From contig CAKZUU010000137.1 of assembly GCA_937922175.1 (NCBI GenBank), forward strand, positions 1 through 6,538: a stretch of 6,538 nucleotides of DNA, given 5' to 3'. Source of the DNA: an uncultured Gemmataceae bacterium. GTDB lineage: Bacteria; Planctomycetota; Planctomycetia; Gemmatales; Gemmataceae. Shown one piece after another: positions 5,120 through 6,538 of the stretch. The notes beneath the pieces were generated by a model. The model did no database searches and was not told the origin of the DNA. It was given only the letters and a program-made list of their open reading frames with translations. Position 1 is the first letter of the stretch, and each line of letters opens with the position of its first letter. The position numbers were made by a program, and so were the translations under genes.

Positions 5120-6538
5120 ATGATTAGGTATCTTCCAGGCCGAGGCCACTGGTTGGCGCTGGCGCTTCTGGGCTGGGCGGCTCTGACATGCCGGTCGGTC
5201 GAGGCACAAGAGGCGGCTGACAAACCGGCTGCCGTCTCGCTGGCGGAATTGCATCGCCCCAGCCGGCAGCCGGATCGCATCATCCTGACGATCAAAGGCG
5301 ACCCCGCCCGGAGCCAAGCCGTGACTTGGCGGACGGATTCTTCCGTGAGCGTCGGCTATGCCGAGCTTGGACCCTGCGACGAGAGTTCTGCCTTTACGGG
5401 GCTGGCTCGCGTCAAAACCGAGCCGAAAACCCGTCGGTTCCAAGCCGTCACGACGCCGTTGAAAACCGATTTGAACGAGGCCCACTATCACACCGTGGAG
5501 TTCAAGGAGTTGGAGCCGAACACTCAGTACCTTTACCGGGTCGGTGACGGAGTGAATTGGAGTGAATGGTTCGAGTTTCGGACGGCTTCCGACAAGCCGG
5601 CCCCTTTCACGTTTATATACCTGGGTGATGCCCAGAACTTGATCAAGGCTCATTGGTCGCGGGTGATCCGACGAGCCGTCCGTGAAGCTCCAGACGCCCG
5701 GTTCCTCCTCCACGCTGGCGACTTGATCAATCGGGCCAATCGCGATGCGGAGTGGGGAGAGTGGTTCCAAGCGGGCGGTTGGATTAACGGCATGATCCCC
5801 TCGGTCGCCACTCCGGGGAATCATGAGTATTTCAACGTGAATGCCTCACCTGCTAAGGAAGGGACTCAGGCGTCAGGGAGCACGACCGAAAAGAAGGAAG
5901 ACCGACCCTATCAGGGGGCGGTCTCTCTCCATTGGCGGCCGCAATTCGCTTTCCCCGAGAACGGTCCGCCCGGACAGGAAGAAATCGTGTATTGGTTCGA
6001 CTACCAAGGTGTCCGCTTCATCAGTTTAAACTCGAACGAATCGAAGGCGAACTCCCACGCTGACAAGGAGGCACAAGTCGCCTGGCTCGACCGAGTTTTA
6101 GCCGACAACCCGAATCGTTGGACCATCCTCACCTTCCACCATCCGGTGTTCTCCTCCGGGAAGGGACGCGACAACTCCGAACTCCGCCGGCTGTGGAAAC
6201 CCATTTTCGACAAGCACAACGTCGATCTGGTTCTCACTGGTCACGACCACACCTATGCTCGGACCGGGTTGGTGGGCAATGGCAGCGACTCGCTCCCGCC
6301 CGCCACCCAAGGCAAGGGAACCGTCTACTGCGTGTCGGTCTCCGGACCGAAAATGTACGAGTTGAACAAAAAGGAACAGATGCTGGTCACTGCCGAAGAC
6401 ACGCAGCTTTACCAGATCGTCCGCGTCGATGATCAGAAGATTCGCTTCGAGGCGCGAACTGCCTCCGGACGCACTCTTGATCTTTTTGAACTGCACAAGC
6501 AAACAGACGGCACAAAGCGTCTGGTCGAAAAACCAGAG
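5120..6538 (+). CDS. Secreted purple-acid-phosphatase-like metallophosphoesterase (3' end outside window)
   Basis: 473 residues are visible with no stop. The protein begins with a Sec signal peptide (MIRYLPGRGHWLALALLGWA, cleavage likely VEA|Q at 29/30), so it acts outside the cytoplasm, probably releasing phosphate from organic esters. Residues 51-155 form a fibronectin-like N-terminal domain of the purple acid phosphatase type, with ELEPNTQYLYRVGDG (130-144) as signature. The metallophosphoesterase domain follows with the metal-binding series YLGD (D170), HAGDLIN (D201), GNHE (N234, H235), FHHP (H340) and GHDH (H375, H377), in the standard order and spacing. Where purple acid phosphatases have GDxxY, this protein has GDLIN, so the Fe(III)-binding Tyr is replaced by Asn204; a different metal pair and no purple colour would be expected. 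Segment 245-265 is a Ser/Lys/Glu-rich insertion. It shows no sign of operon linkage to the cluster before it. The family call is firm; the substrate is unknown. Confidence 0.93.
   Translation, partial: MIRYLPGRGHWLALALLGWAALTCRSVEAQEAADKPAAVSLAELHRPSRQPDRIILTIKGDPARSQAVTWRTDSSVSVGYAELGPCDESSAFTGLARVKTEPKTRRFQAVTTPLKTDLNEAHYHTVEFKELEPNTQYLYRVGDGVNWSEWFEFRTASDKPAPFTFIYLGDAQNLIKAHWSRVIRRAVREAPDARFLLHAGDLINRANRDAEWGEWFQAGGWINGMIPSVATPGNHEYFNVNASPAKEGTQASGSTTEKKEDRPYQGAVSLHWRPQFAFPENGPPGQEEIVYWFDYQGVRFISLNSNESKANSHADKEAQVAWLDRVLADNPNRWTILTFHHPVFSSGKGRDNSELRRLWKPIFDKHNVDLVLTGHDHTYARTGLVGNGSDSLPPATQGKGTVYCVSVSGPKMYELNKKEQMLVTAEDTQLYQIVRVDDQKIRFEARTASGRTLDLFELHKQTDGTKRLVEKPE

Noticed and set aside
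4829..5824. 331-codon minus-strand frame
   Set aside because: It lies opposite the phosphatase gene, whose metal-binding motifs are unmistakable, and shows no domain of its own.

Overview
The window is GC-rich and reads like a chromosomal stretch from a planctomycete, plausibly Gemmataceae-like. The taxonomic guess is inference. It rests on the planctomycete-style export lipoprotein, the Gly-rich and Ser/Pro-rich secreted proteins of unknown function, and the extended signal peptides. Four of the five non-housekeeping proteins carry a Sec signal peptide and the fifth gene boundary cuts a housekeeping translation factor, so this is mainly an envelope and secretion region.

Layout. Positions 2-430 (+) hold the 3' end of typA/bipA, a ribosome-associated GTPase. 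Facing it, 493-1395 (-) encodes a secreted protein with two tandem STN/secretin-N-like domains and a Pro-rich tail but no secretin barrel. A 344-nt divergent intergenic region (1396-1739) carries two dyad-symmetric, operator-like sites. From it, a rightward cluster of three closely spaced genes runs 1740-4438: a Wza/GfcE-type polysaccharide export lipoprotein with an SLBB-like part, a 172-aa Gly-rich secreted protein, and a 414-aa Ser/Pro-rich secreted protein with a compact Cys-containing C-terminal module. A 10-bp perfect inverted repeat sits 5 nt after the last stop and probably ends the transcript. A 681-nt stretch without a convincing gene follows (4439-5119). Positions 5120-6538 (+), cut by the window end, encode a secreted purple-acid-phosphatase-like metallophosphoesterase that lacks the usual Tyr metal ligand.

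How they may work together. The lipoprotein would be the outer-membrane port for an exopolysaccharide or for cell-surface material. The two secreted proteins encoded after it are co-directional with short gaps, and two of them share an identical 10-nt Shine-Dalgarno leader, so they are probably co-expressed and may act at the same surface. The divergent STN-domain protein may share regulation with them. No glycosyltransferase, flippase, polymerase or Wzc-type kinase is visible here, so the substrate cannot be named. The most interesting unit is this export lipoprotein plus two uncharacterised secreted partners plus the divergent double-STN protein. It is a candidate planctomycete surface-export module, but nothing in the sequence alone proves a new system.
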